Origin: G020354785 sp964534745
GTDB lineage: Bacteria; Bacteroidota; Bacteroidia; Bacteroidales; UBA10428
Direction: 5' to 3'
DNA: 64,000 nucleotides
NCBI GenBank assembly: GCA_964534745.1
Contig: CAZHQW010000008.1
Span: forward strand, 1-64,000
The notes beneath the pieces were generated by a model. It did no database searches, had not been told where the DNA came from, and worked only from the letters and a program-made list of their open reading frames with translations. The position numbers and the translations under genes are program-made. Position 1 is the first letter of the stretch, and each line of letters starts with the position of its first letter. Positions 1-8,127 of this stretch are shown piece after piece.

Positions 1-524
1 ATGTGATCCTCCATTGCCTTGAGCAACTTAGCCTTACTAAGACCCGGTTCTTGCACGAGCTCTGTATCCAGAGCATAGATCTTAAAATAATATCGATGTG
101 TTCCGCCCGGAGGGCACGGCCCTCCATAGCCTAATCTCCGAAAATCATTAATACCGTGTATCGCTCCGTTCTCCAGGACTCTATCAGGTGGTATGGCCCG
201 GGGCAGCCCATCGGCTGTTGCAGGGATGTTAAATAGTACCCAGTGTACCCATGTGCCCATCGGTGCATCCGGGTCATCACAGATAATTGCAAGACTTTTA
301 GTGCCTTCAGGAACTCCGGTCCATGTCAAAGGTGGAGAGATATCCTTTCCATCACAGGTATAATCCCTCGGGATCATGCCGCCATCGTTAAAAGCAGTGC
401 TCGAAATTATAATTGTCATTTTCACACCTCCTTTCGTTTTTATGTAGTGCCTGTCTGTTGTGCCCTTGCAAAAGCACAGACAAGTAAATAAAACCAACAG
501 GTAAAAAATTCTTCTTATATTCAT
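1..524 (-). CDS. PEBP family lipoprotein (YbhB/YbcL type), 3' end cut by window edge
   Basis: The encoded protein has the phosphatidylethanolamine-binding/Raf-kinase-inhibitor-like fold signatures: DPDAP, a WVHWVLFNIPA stretch and GGTHRYYFKIYALD. The start at 524 gives a 20-residue hydrophobic leader, MNIRRIFYLLVLFTCLCFC, with several Cys that could act as lipobox, so the long form would be an exported lipoprotein. A second Met at 419 (codon 36) is in the same frame, lies 5 nt after a strong Shine-Dalgarno sequence and starts the conserved domain directly. The frame is open to position 1 and ends at AMEDHI, close to where family members finish, so perhaps 10-20 residues are missing. The precise ligand of bacterial YbhB proteins is unknown. 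Family call is firm; localisation is inferred. Confidence 0.88.
   Translation of the reverse strand, partial: MNIRRIFYLLVLFTCLCFCKGTTDRHYIKTKGGVKMTIIISSTAFNDGGMIPRDYTCDGKDISPPLTWTGVPEGTKSLAIICDDPDAPMGTWVHWVLFNIPATADGLPRAIPPDRVLENGAIHGINDFRRLGYGGPCPPGGTHRYYFKIYALDTELVQEPGLSKAKLLKAMEDH
425..433 (-). promoter_or_regulatory. Strong internal Shine-Dalgarno site inside the PEBP gene
   Basis: On the minus strand AAGGAGGTG lies 5 nt before the in-frame ATG at 419. It is a near-perfect anti-16S match at ideal spacing, unusual in this phylum, where most genes here have none. It also encodes KGGV of the linker between leader and domain. It could drive a short cytoplasmic form. Confidence 0.55.
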
Positions 525-630
525 TTATTTCACACTTTTATAATAAAAATATGAAAATTAATAACAAAATCAAAGTTATTGCAACAACTGGATTCATTAA
601 AAAACAGTTATTTCCAGATGCAGAGGAGCT

Positions 631-1335
631 TTAATTTAATATATCCCTTAACCTGTATTTTTTACTGTCCGCGGGAATATTAAAACCGGCACTTTTGGAT
701 ACAGGACCTTCTGCTTCATAATAGTAAATGTCCGTATTATTATTTATTACAAGAGAATTAATTGAGTTATATGTTATTGAAAAAGCATCGGTAACGTAAT
801 AGTCTCCGTATGACGTTAAGGCAAATGCTACATATATAGAATACTCGTCTGTTCTTACATGTTCGGTCCTGAAACCAGAGTATAAATTGCCATGTTCAAC
901 CACGTCATAAATATCCAAGCCGTCCCAGCAAAACGTACATATATCATATAATGTTTCTGAAGTAGAATTCACCACATAATATGTTGTGCCGCCATATATA
1001 TATGTATTATCATCAATGATAAAAGTATTGCTTTTATTCCTGTTAACAGTATAAGGATTTGAGCTTATATATAAAATTCCGCCCGGATCATAGGAGAAAA
1101 CGAAATCAATTTCGGGCCTGTGGGTTTCGACTTTTTCAGTCACCTGGTTAAGCTCAAGCGTTCCATGATATATTTCATCCAGGTAGTTAGCGCCATCCCA
1201 GTAATAAGTTGTAAAATCGTACAGTACATCTGATGAATTGTTTTTAAAAGAATAAGTTGTTTCCGGTTTTTTTATTTCACAACCGGCAATTACTAAAAGG
1301 ATGGGGATGAAAATTGCTAATCTAAATCTTTTCAT
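631..1335 (-). CDS. Lipoprotein with two internal repeats, function unknown
   Basis: This 234-residue protein starts with a lipoprotein signal (MKRFRLAIFIPILLVIAGC, lipobox IAGC). I do not recognise the family. After residue 25 the sequence is two copies of a unit of about 88 residues. Both begin with a TTY[SY] beta-strand, then an N-N/S-x-S-x-x-LYD segment, then a Y/F-x-WDG motif (YYWDGANYLDEIYHGTL and FCWDGLDIYDVVEHGNLY), and end with a NNT/DNT-D/Y-IYY strand. The repeats are diverged but collinear, so they look like an old tandem duplication. The tyrosine and tryptophan content fits an extracytoplasmic beta-rich fold. It is divergent from rhaT with 137 bp between them. No partner is implied by context. 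Confidence 0.8.
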   Translation of the reverse strand: MKRFRLAIFIPILLVIAGCEIKKPETTYSFKNNSSDVLYDFTTYYWDGANYLDEIYHGTLELNQVTEKVETHRPEIDFVFSYDPGGILYISSNPYTVNRNKSNTFIIDDNTYIYGGTTYYVVNSTSETLYDICTFCWDGLDIYDVVEHGNLYSGFRTEHVRTDEYSIYVAFALTSYGDYYVTDAFSITYNSINSLVINNNTDIYYYEAEGPVSKSAGFNIPADSKKYRLRDILN

Positions 1336-1432
1336 GTTTTTAAGTATTGATGTTGTACAGGCATTAAAGTAAAAATAATATTTAAATCATTTCATGTCAA
1401 GTTATTTCATGTTCAACATAAAATCTTATTTT

Positions 1433-1440
1433 TATGTTTG
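1433..1440 (+). promoter_or_regulatory. Candidate Bacteroidota -7 element before rhaT
   Basis: TATGTTTG matches the TAnnTTTG element of Bacteroidota promoters exactly and would place transcription start about 25-30 nt before the rhaT start codon. I see no clear TTTG at -33, so the call is tentative. Confidence 0.35.
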
Positions 1441-1472
1441 AAATTATAACACCAGTTTAAAATATAATTCAT

Positions 1473-2492
1473 ATGAACGGCATTTTACTCATAGCTATCG
1501 GAAGCATAGGAGCAGCCAGTTTTTATGTCCCTTTTAAGAAAGTGAAAAAATGGGCATGGGAATCATACTGGATCAGTCAGGGACTGGCTGCCTGGATTAT
1601 TGCTCCGTGGATATTTGCACTCCTTACCGTACCCCACGGAGAATTACTGAATATACTGAGGGAAGCTCCTGTATCGGCAAAATTATTGGCTGTATTTTTC
1701 GGTAGCCTCTGGGGCATAGGCGGATTGACATTCGGACTGAGCCTGCGATACCTTGGCGTGGCAATGGGACAAAGTGTTGCACTGGGCTTTTGTGCGGCAT
1801 TTGGCACCCTCATCCCTCCTATTGTAGCGGGGGACAGCCTTTTTTCCAGTCCGGCCGGGATATTAACTCTGACAGGCGTGGCTATTACTATTGCAGGAAT
1901 CGCAATAATAGGTTATGCAGGAGCCCTGAAAGATAAAAACCTCCCGGAGGAATTAAAAAAGAAAGCTATTAAGGAATTTGCCCTTAAAAAGGGACTGCTA
2001 ATTGCTGTTTTCGCAGGAATCATGAGTGCCAGCATGAATTACGGATTTGAAGCCGGAAGGCCTATCGCAGCGATTGCCCTTGAAAAAGGGACAAATCTTC
2101 TTTATGGAAATAATCCGTCCCTAATATTTATTCTTACCGGAGGATTTATTACTAATTTTATTTATTGCGCCTTCCTGAACATAAGGAATAAAACATACCG
2201 TGACTATTTATCGGTTACTCCTTCTGTGTTTCTTAATAATATCTTATTTACTTTTATGGCTGGCTTACTGTGGTTTCTTCAGTTTCATTTTTATGGAATG
2301 GGCAAAAGCCAGCTGCCGGAGAAAATGGAGATATTTGCCTGGAGTGTCTTAATGGCATTAAATATTGCTTTCTCCAATATATGGGGTATCATGCTTAAGG
2401 AATGGAAAGGTACATCAAGAAAGACTCTTGTTGTCCTTATTCTAGGGATTATTGTCCTGATACTTTCAACATTCATTGTAAAGCTTGGATAA
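1473..2492 (+). CDS. rhaT: L-rhamnose/proton symporter
   Basis: This 339-residue integral membrane protein belongs to the RhaT family of the drug/metabolite transporter superfamily and would bring L-rhamnose across the inner membrane with protons. The start, MNGILLIAIGSIGAASFYVP, and the segment SYWISQGLAAWIIAPW are typical. About ten hydrophobic helices alternate with short charged loops, including a longer lysine-rich loop near residues 152-170, and length matches the family. The isomerase gene follows after 54 bp on the same strand, so the two are probably one operon. The equivalent Bacteroides gene is called rhaP. The context (rhamnosidases next door) supports the substrate. Confidence 0.92.
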   Translation: MNGILLIAIGSIGAASFYVPFKKVKKWAWESYWISQGLAAWIIAPWIFALLTVPHGELLNILREAPVSAKLLAVFFGSLWGIGGLTFGLSLRYLGVAMGQSVALGFCAAFGTLIPPIVAGDSLFSSPAGILTLTGVAITIAGIAIIGYAGALKDKNLPEELKKKAIKEFALKKGLLIAVFAGIMSASMNYGFEAGRPIAAIALEKGTNLLYGNNPSLIFILTGGFITNFIYCAFLNIRNKTYRDYLSVTPSVFLNNILFTFMAGLLWFLQFHFYGMGKSQLPEKMEIFAWSVLMALNIAFSNIWGIMLKEWKGTSRKTLVVLILGIIVLILSTFIVKLG

Positions 2493-2546
2493 AGCAGTAA
2501 AATATAAAAGGTAATTCTGAATTTTAATAATTAATAAAATTTGAAT

Positions 2547-3815
2547 ATGAATAGTGAAATTATTAACAAAGCTTATGAAATAGCAATAGGGCAATATGCA
2601 GAGCTGGGTGTAAACACAGGCGAGGTTTTGAAAAAAATAGATGATTTCCAGATCTCGCTTCATTGCTGGCAGGCAGATGATGTTGGAGGTTTTGAAGCCC
2701 CCGGCTCAGAACTGGCCGGCGGAGGAATACAAGCCACCGGTAATTACCCGGGAAAAGCAAGAAATATTCCTGAACTAAGACAGGACATTGAAATGGTAAT
2801 GTCACTTTTGCCCGGAAAACAACGGCTTAACCTGCATGCCTCATACGGTAATTTTGGCGGTGTATTTGTTGAGAGGAACCAGATTGAAACCAGACATTTT
2901 CAGAGCTGGATTGACTGGGCTAAAAAACTGGGAATCGGACTGGATTTTAATTGTACCTGCTTTTCTCACCCCCGCGCTGCCGATGGTTTTACACTGTCAA
3001 GCAAAAACGAGGAGACACGCAGGTTCTGGATTGATCATGTAAAAAGGTGCAGGGCCATAGCTGCCGACATGGGCAGGCAGCTGAAAACACCGGTTATACA
3101 TAATATATGGATCCCTGACGGCTCAAAAGACATCCCTGTTGACAGGTATTCCCACCGTGCTCTGCTTAAGAAGTCTCTTGATGAGATCTTTGAAATTGAA
3201 TACCCGAAAGAGTATCTTAAAGATTCGGTTGAAAGCAAGCTCTTTGGAATAGGGCTCGAATCAATGACAGTTGGTTCCCATGATTTCTACCTGGCATATG
3301 CTGCCAAAAATGACATAATGATATGCCTGGATAACGGACATTTTCACCCGACTGAACAGGTTGGTGACAAGATATCATCCTGTTTGCTTTTTGTGGATGA
3401 ATTGCTGCTTCATGTTACACGTCCGGTGAGATGGGACAGTGACCATGTGGTAACACTTAATGACGAGCTGCTGCTCATTGCACAGGAAGTTGTGCGGTGT
3501 AATGCACTGGACCGGGTTAATATGGGACTTGATTTCTTTGATGCAAGTATTAACAGGATAGGAGCATATGTTATTGGAACAAGGGCTGCCCAGCAGGCGA
3601 TGATGTATGCATTGCTTGAGCCGCTTGCAACCCTCAAGAAATATGAGGCAGAGGGCAAGTACTTTGAGCGCCTCGCACTGCTGGAAATAATGAAGACCCG
3701 TCCGTTTGGAGCGGTATGGGACTATTACTGCTTACAAAATGGTGTTCCTGCAGGCGATGATTTTATAACGCTAATACAGGAATATGAAGACAAAGTACTG
3801 AAAAAAAGAGGATGA
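2547..3815 (+). CDS. rhaA: L-rhamnose isomerase
   Basis: This 422-residue cytoplasmic enzyme converts L-rhamnose to L-rhamnulose, the first step after uptake. The family marker ISLHCWQADDVGGFE is near residue 35, with TGNYPGKARN shortly after. Expected metal ligands are visible in GIGLES, CLDNGHFHPTE, RWDSDHVV and GLDFFDASINRIGA. Length is normal for RhaA/RhaI. The frame could begin two codons earlier at a TTG (2541), but the ATG at 2547 gives the usual N-terminus. It is the second gene after rhaT. The next steps (kinase, aldolase, lactaldehyde processing) are not found in this window. It runs convergently into the rhamnosidase gene with only 25 bp between stop codons. Confidence 0.95.
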   Translation: MNSEIINKAYEIAIGQYAELGVNTGEVLKKIDDFQISLHCWQADDVGGFEAPGSELAGGGIQATGNYPGKARNIPELRQDIEMVMSLLPGKQRLNLHASYGNFGGVFVERNQIETRHFQSWIDWAKKLGIGLDFNCTCFSHPRAADGFTLSSKNEETRRFWIDHVKRCRAIAADMGRQLKTPVIHNIWIPDGSKDIPVDRYSHRALLKKSLDEIFEIEYPKEYLKDSVESKLFGIGLESMTVGSHDFYLAYAAKNDIMICLDNGHFHPTEQVGDKISSCLLFVDELLLHVTRPVRWDSDHVVTLNDELLLIAQEVVRCNALDRVNMGLDFFDASINRIGAYVIGTRAAQQAMMYALLEPLATLKKYEAEGKYFERLALLEIMKTRPFGAVWDYYCLQNGVPAGDDFITLIQEYEDKVLKKRG

Positions 3816-3840
3816 AGGACATATGAACTCAGGAAAAAGT

Positions 3841-6567
3841 CTACCTGGGGGCCTGTGAAATAATAAATTCATAACTACCGGAGCCCGTCTCAACCACGAC
3901 ATTTCCATTTGCTTCCCTGGCATTTTTAAATACTGCTGCTACCGGCGTGCCACTTTCCATTACTTTATCCAGCTTCGCATCAGGGAGGCATATCTCTGCC
4001 TTCGTGTTTGGGGGAATTACCAGGTTTACTTTTAAATCTCCATTATAAAATTCCCAACCCGATTCGATTCTTCCATACCGGCTTTCATATGTCGCCTTTG
4101 CATAGCCGAGCCTTGAGTCAGGTTGCGGGCAAATGCGAATATATTTATACCCGGGCTCACCTATCCTTATCCCTGCCACAACACTGTATAACCAGTCACC
4201 AATGGCACCATAGGCATAGTGGTTGAATGAATTCATACCTTTATTCTGGAATGTACTGTCGGGTTTAATACCATCCCATCTTTCCCATATTGTTGTAGCT
4301 CCCATTTTTACAGGGTACAACCATGAAGGGTATGATTCCTGGAGGAGAAGGTCGTAAGCAACATCTGTTTTGCCGTTGTCAGACAGGACATGACATATGT
4401 ATGGCGTTCCCAGGAATCCGGTTGATATATGGTTATAGCGGTTACGAATATTCTGAACAAGGTGGCTGACTGCTTTTGGTCTCTGGCTCTCAGGCAGCAA
4501 CCCGAACATCAGTGCAAGAACATAGGAAGTCTGGCTGTCAGAAATAATCCTTCCGGAAGGTGTAACATAGTTATCATTAAAAGCCTGTTTGATACTTTTA
4601 AGTACTTCTGAATATTCTTTGACATCATCATCTCTGCCTAAAGTCTGTGCGGCCATGATAAGAAGCCTTACCGAGTTTGCATAGAAAGCCGTGGCAATTA
4701 AATCTGTATCGGTATGATCATCAGGTTCGGTCCAGAAACTCAGTTCAGGCTTATAGAATAGCCAGTCGCCAAAAAGACTGCCGCCTTTCCAGATGTAATC
4801 CTCTCCTGCACTTCTTCTTATATAATCGACATATTTTTTCATTGTGGGGTATTGCTGCTCAAGAAGCATTTTATCACCAAAGACCTGGTAAAATATCCAC
4901 GGTGCAATCGTTGTGATATCGGACCAGCCTGCAGACGGATAAACTCCTCCAAGAATATTGGGTATTGTAAATGGGACTGCCCCACGCTCGTCCTGTTCTG
5001 CTGTAAGATCTTTAAGCCACTTTGTGAAAAAAGGTGCCACGTTCATATTGAATGCTGCTGTTCGCATAAAAACCTGCGCATCACCTGTCCATCCCAGCCG
5101 CTCATCTCTCTGGGGGCAGTCAGTCGGAATGTCGAGAAAATTACCTTTTTGTCCCCATTGTATATTTTTTTGCAATTGATTGACCAGGGAGTCAGAACAC
5201 TCAAATGTGCCTGTCGGCTCCATGTCGGAATGGATCACAATGCCCGTTATATTTTCCGGCTTGAGCTGTCCGGGAAAACCTTCAACAGCTACATAACGGA
5301 ATCCCATAAAAGTAAATGTCGGCTCATAGGTTTCTGTTCCTTTGCCCTTCAGGGTATATTGAACTGTAGCTTTAGCACGGCGCAGGTTGTCCGTATAAAA
5401 CTCACCGTATTTATCCAGCACCTCGGCATGCCTTAACCTGACAGTTGTACCGGCTGGACCCTTTGCTTTAAGCCTGACATGGCCCACCATATTTTGTCCC
5501 ATATCGGCAACAAGTGTTCCTTTTGGTGTTGTCCAGATTTTTACCGGCTTAAGTTCCTGGATTCTTCTTACGGGAACCGTTTCAGTGGGTACCAGGTTAT
5601 CTGTACCATAATCCGCCACACTTACATATTCCCAGCTGCTGTCATCATATCCGGGTTTGTCCCACCCTGTGAGCTCTTTCCTGGCATCATAGTTTTCTCC
5701 GTTGTAAAGGCTGTTCATTGTTATGGCGTCATCCCGCGTACCTTTCCATGAGCTGTCGGTAATGATTATTTCACTTGTCCCGTCTGCATATTCAATCATA
5801 AGCTGGCACAGAAGTCCGGTTTTCTTTCCATAACTGCCCCACTGGTTTTCAAAACCCAGGTATCCTTTATACCATCCGTCACCAAGTAAAGCGCCAATCG
5901 TATTTGCACCCGTCTTAATCATCTCAGTCACATCATATACCTGGTACTGAAGTCTTTGCTTATAGGATGTCCATCCCGGTGTAAACAGGTTATCACTGAC
6001 CTTTTTGCCGTTAATGTGAAGCTCATATAGCCCATGTGCAGTTATGTAAACACGTGCCCTGGCAATATCTCTGGATATGGAAAAATCTTTTCGTGTGGTA
6101 AGGGCCGGACCGTCGGGAAGGGTGTCCTGAACCGGCTCTATCCATTCTGCTTTCCACCCGGCGGGATCCAGTATTCCCATTTCCCAGAACGCAGTTTTAC
6201 TCCATTCCGATTCATTCTGATTGTTGTCCCAGATTTTGACCTGCCAGTAGTACCTTTTTGTTGATTCAGGAGCAGGTCCGTTGTACGGTACCAGGTTTGA
6301 CTCTGAAGAGAGGACCTTACCGGACTCCCAGAAAATACCTTCAGAGAATGATGAAGTCTCAGAGACACGGATAGAATAGGCATTTTGAATAACATTTCTT
6401 TCTGAAGAATTGATTTTCCAGCTCAACCTGGGCTTTTTGCTTTCTATGCCAACCGGATTTGCCAGGTAATCACAGGTAAGGTCATACAATACCGGCTTCT
6501 GGCTAAAAACCTCATTGTTTAATAAATTGTTTAATAATATGAGTGAAAAAACTATGATTGTTTTCAT
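3841..6567 (-). CDS. Secreted alpha-L-rhamnosidase, GH78 (RDER subtype)
   Basis: This 908-residue protein has a signal peptide (ending near VFSQ) and the GH78 architecture: an N-terminal Ig-like domain (PVGIESKKPRLSWKI), further beta domains, an (alpha/alpha)6 barrel from about residue 450, and a C-terminal beta domain. It removes terminal alpha-L-rhamnose from polysaccharides or glycosides. The catalytic core DCPQRDERLGWTGD carries the general acid at about Glu489, and the general base is Glu762 in IWERWDG. This is the subtype seen in streptomycete-type rhamnosidases. The protein has no lipobox or T9SS tail, so it is probably periplasmic and would act after SusC/SusD import. It lies downstream of the deacetylase gene on the same strand, separated by a 390-bp gap. 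Confidence 0.93.
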   Translation of the reverse strand: MKTIIVFSLILLNNLLNNEVFSQKPVLYDLTCDYLANPVGIESKKPRLSWKINSSERNVIQNAYSIRVSETSSFSEGIFWESGKVLSSESNLVPYNGPAPESTKRYYWQVKIWDNNQNESEWSKTAFWEMGILDPAGWKAEWIEPVQDTLPDGPALTTRKDFSISRDIARARVYITAHGLYELHINGKKVSDNLFTPGWTSYKQRLQYQVYDVTEMIKTGANTIGALLGDGWYKGYLGFENQWGSYGKKTGLLCQLMIEYADGTSEIIITDSSWKGTRDDAITMNSLYNGENYDARKELTGWDKPGYDDSSWEYVSVADYGTDNLVPTETVPVRRIQELKPVKIWTTPKGTLVADMGQNMVGHVRLKAKGPAGTTVRLRHAEVLDKYGEFYTDNLRRAKATVQYTLKGKGTETYEPTFTFMGFRYVAVEGFPGQLKPENITGIVIHSDMEPTGTFECSDSLVNQLQKNIQWGQKGNFLDIPTDCPQRDERLGWTGDAQVFMRTAAFNMNVAPFFTKWLKDLTAEQDERGAVPFTIPNILGGVYPSAGWSDITTIAPWIFYQVFGDKMLLEQQYPTMKKYVDYIRRSAGEDYIWKGGSLFGDWLFYKPELSFWTEPDDHTDTDLIATAFYANSVRLLIMAAQTLGRDDDVKEYSEVLKSIKQAFNDNYVTPSGRIISDSQTSYVLALMFGLLPESQRPKAVSHLVQNIRNRYNHISTGFLGTPYICHVLSDNGKTDVAYDLLLQESYPSWLYPVKMGATTIWERWDGIKPDSTFQNKGMNSFNHYAYGAIGDWLYSVVAGIRIGEPGYKYIRICPQPDSRLGYAKATYESRYGRIESGWEFYNGDLKVNLVIPPNTKAEICLPDAKLDKVMESGTPVAAVFKNAREANGNVVVETGSGSYEFIISQAPR

Positions 6568-6764
6568 TGTTGATTAAATTTCCACGGTTATTATTAGGAT
6601 TTTCCTTTTAATTGCTGCAATTTTATTTATATAATCTGATTTTATAAAACTAATATTTATATTACTTTTTGTCAAATTAGCAGAAGTATTTAAATAATAC
6701 AAAAAACCTAACGATTTTATTACTATAATCATTCAAATCCATAGCTTGCTTCTGCCTGATTTTC

Positions 6765-6908
6765 AGTAAAGAACTTAATTCAAGGTTTGAAAAAATCGAC
6801 ATTTCAGGTTTTCAAAAAGGAATATATATTGCTAAAGCGATGCAGGATGGAACTGTAAATTCAGGGAAGGTTGTTGTGAGGCAGGAAGACATTTACTATT
6901 CCTGTTAA
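6765..6908 (+). pseudogene. Decayed 3' end of a T9SS-exported protein gene
   Basis: The gap 6568-6957 holds no intact gene. One plus-strand frame, open from 6729, reads SKELNSRFEKIDISGFQKG, then IYIAKAMQDGTVNSGKVVV, then RQEDIYYSC and a stop. IDISGFQKGIYIAKAM...GKVVVRQ is the closing half of a type A T9SS sorting domain, which normally ends in a G-K-V/I-V-V/I pattern within a few residues of the C-terminus. The first half of the domain (P-N-P motif) and the rest of the gene are missing, and there is no start codon. I take it as the relic of a deleted surface or secreted protein. The rest of the gap is AT-rich and featureless. Confidence 0.6.
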
Positions 6909-6957
6909 CTGCATTAAAAATTCCTGAATGCTTTGTCCGGACATTTTGTCCATCTGA

Positions 6958-7827
6958 TTATTTTTCCAGTTCCTTTAAGTCTTTATAGCTAACCAGCTTG
7001 ATATTCTTTTCCCTGATAATTCCTTTTATTTTATCGTTTGTAAACACTCGTAGTACAGACTCACGATCTTCCGCAACATCTTCATAACCTTTGTGCCAAA
7101 TAGCCTGCATTTCCGGACAATCTTTGGCTGGATGGTCGATTAATATATATAAGCCAGGTTTCAGATTTGTTAGATTATAAGCCATGCTATCAATTTTTTC
7201 TTCTGTACTTTTTGCGTTTCCCCAGCCTTTAAAACGAGATGCGCCATAGGTTGACAAGTCAAGATCTATGTTATACTCAATAGCCAGCTTTTTCATCAGT
7301 TCACTAATTTGCGGATCGAGTTGAGCAAAGCCCATATGTCCTCCCATATGCGTGATATGTGGCACGTTTCTTATCCCCATATTAATCTGGGCTCTGAGTT
7401 CCTGCTCAATTTCTTCAATTTTCCAATCGGCTTTTTGTAAAGATGTGTTTGGAGGAAAATCTTCTCTTTGCCAAACCATGGGATAAAAGTATCCATTGGA
7501 ATCTGTTAGATCAGGACAATACGTTATCGGTCGCCATTTCATATTTTCCCATTCGCTGGTAAGTACTAAATGTAGGCCTACATCTAATCCGGAATTTTCA
7601 TTAAGCAATTTAACCGCTTCAGGAAACCATGGGCAAGGCACCATAAGTTCAACCGAACGCATGATACCTTCTTTATACGATTCAATACAGCCTTTATTAG
7701 CTGCATGTGACGAACCCATATCATCGCCACGAACCAACAACCAGACTTCATTTTTCGGTATTTGTTGTGCGTTGCAAACCAAAGATGTAAAAAGAATAAA
7801 AGGAAAAAGGAAATAACATTTTCTCAT
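6958..7827 (-). CDS. Secreted ChbG/YdjC-type carbohydrate deacetylase
   Basis: This 289-residue protein belongs to the YdjC/ChbG family of metal-dependent deacetylases, best known for removing acetyl groups from chito-oligosaccharides. The family's metal-binding DD is in RGDDMGSSHAAN, and later histidines are in GLDVGLHLVLTSEW and THMGGHMGF. The Met at 7827 gives a clean signal peptide (MRKCYFLFPFILFTSLVCNAQ); a Met 7 codons earlier is possible. ChbG itself is cytoplasmic, so export here suggests an acetylated glycan substrate in the periplasm. It lies downstream of the regulator on the same strand and upstream of a rhamnosidase gene, so it is probably part of the PUL. The true substrate is unknown. 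Confidence 0.85.
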   Translation of the reverse strand: MRKCYFLFPFILFTSLVCNAQQIPKNEVWLLVRGDDMGSSHAANKGCIESYKEGIMRSVELMVPCPWFPEAVKLLNENSGLDVGLHLVLTSEWENMKWRPITYCPDLTDSNGYFYPMVWQREDFPPNTSLQKADWKIEEIEQELRAQINMGIRNVPHITHMGGHMGFAQLDPQISELMKKLAIEYNIDLDLSTYGASRFKGWGNAKSTEEKIDSMAYNLTNLKPGLYILIDHPAKDCPEMQAIWHKGYEDVAEDRESVLRVFTNDKIKGIIREKNIKLVSYKDLKELEK

Positions 7828-7872
7828 AATACATATTTTTAAAAACATGAATTTCTAATAGGTCAATTCTTC

Positions 7873-7983
7873 TTACACGTGCAGAATACTTAACAGGATA
7901 TATATCAGAACAATAATAATTATTACTAAAATGACCTCTGTTCGAAATATTTTTTTCAGATTAATATGCGGCATCCTCTTCAT
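7873..7983 (-). CDS. Possible 36-residue single-span membrane peptide or gene remnant
   Basis: The 279-bp gap between the regulator and the deacetylase contains a minus-strand frame from ATG 7983 to TAA 7873. It reads MKRMPHINLKKIFRTEVILV followed by IIIIVLIYILLSILHV: a basic start and one strong transmembrane helix. There is no Shine-Dalgarno sequence. The pattern (Lys/Arg, then Glu, then a helix) resembles the first helix of sugar ABC-transporter permeases of the RbsC type, so it could be the front of a lost permease gene. It could also be a real small membrane protein, or chance in AT-rich DNA. Confidence 0.25.
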   Translation of the reverse strand: MKRMPHINLKKIFRTEVILVIIIIVLIYILLSILHV

Positions 7984-8127
7984 CAGACAAGTCTTTTGAT
8001 CAAAAATAGGTGTATCTGGCTCAATAAAAGTTTGCTAATATTTATAATGAGTTGACTATTTTCCATAATTCTTCCTAATTAAAATTTTAAAACCTGATGG
8101 AAGTAATTTCATGCGGGACAGTTTAGC

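Noticed and set aside
3822..3858. ATG with weak upstream purines right after rhaA (MNSGKSLPGGL)
   Set aside because: It stops after 11 codons inside the end of the convergent GH78 gene and resembles no rhamnose gene start I know; chance is enough.
4852..5436. Long open frame of 194 codons on the strand opposite the GH78 gene
   Set aside because: It lies wholly inside a well-supported GH78 coding region in antisense and has no family motifs or initiation signal.
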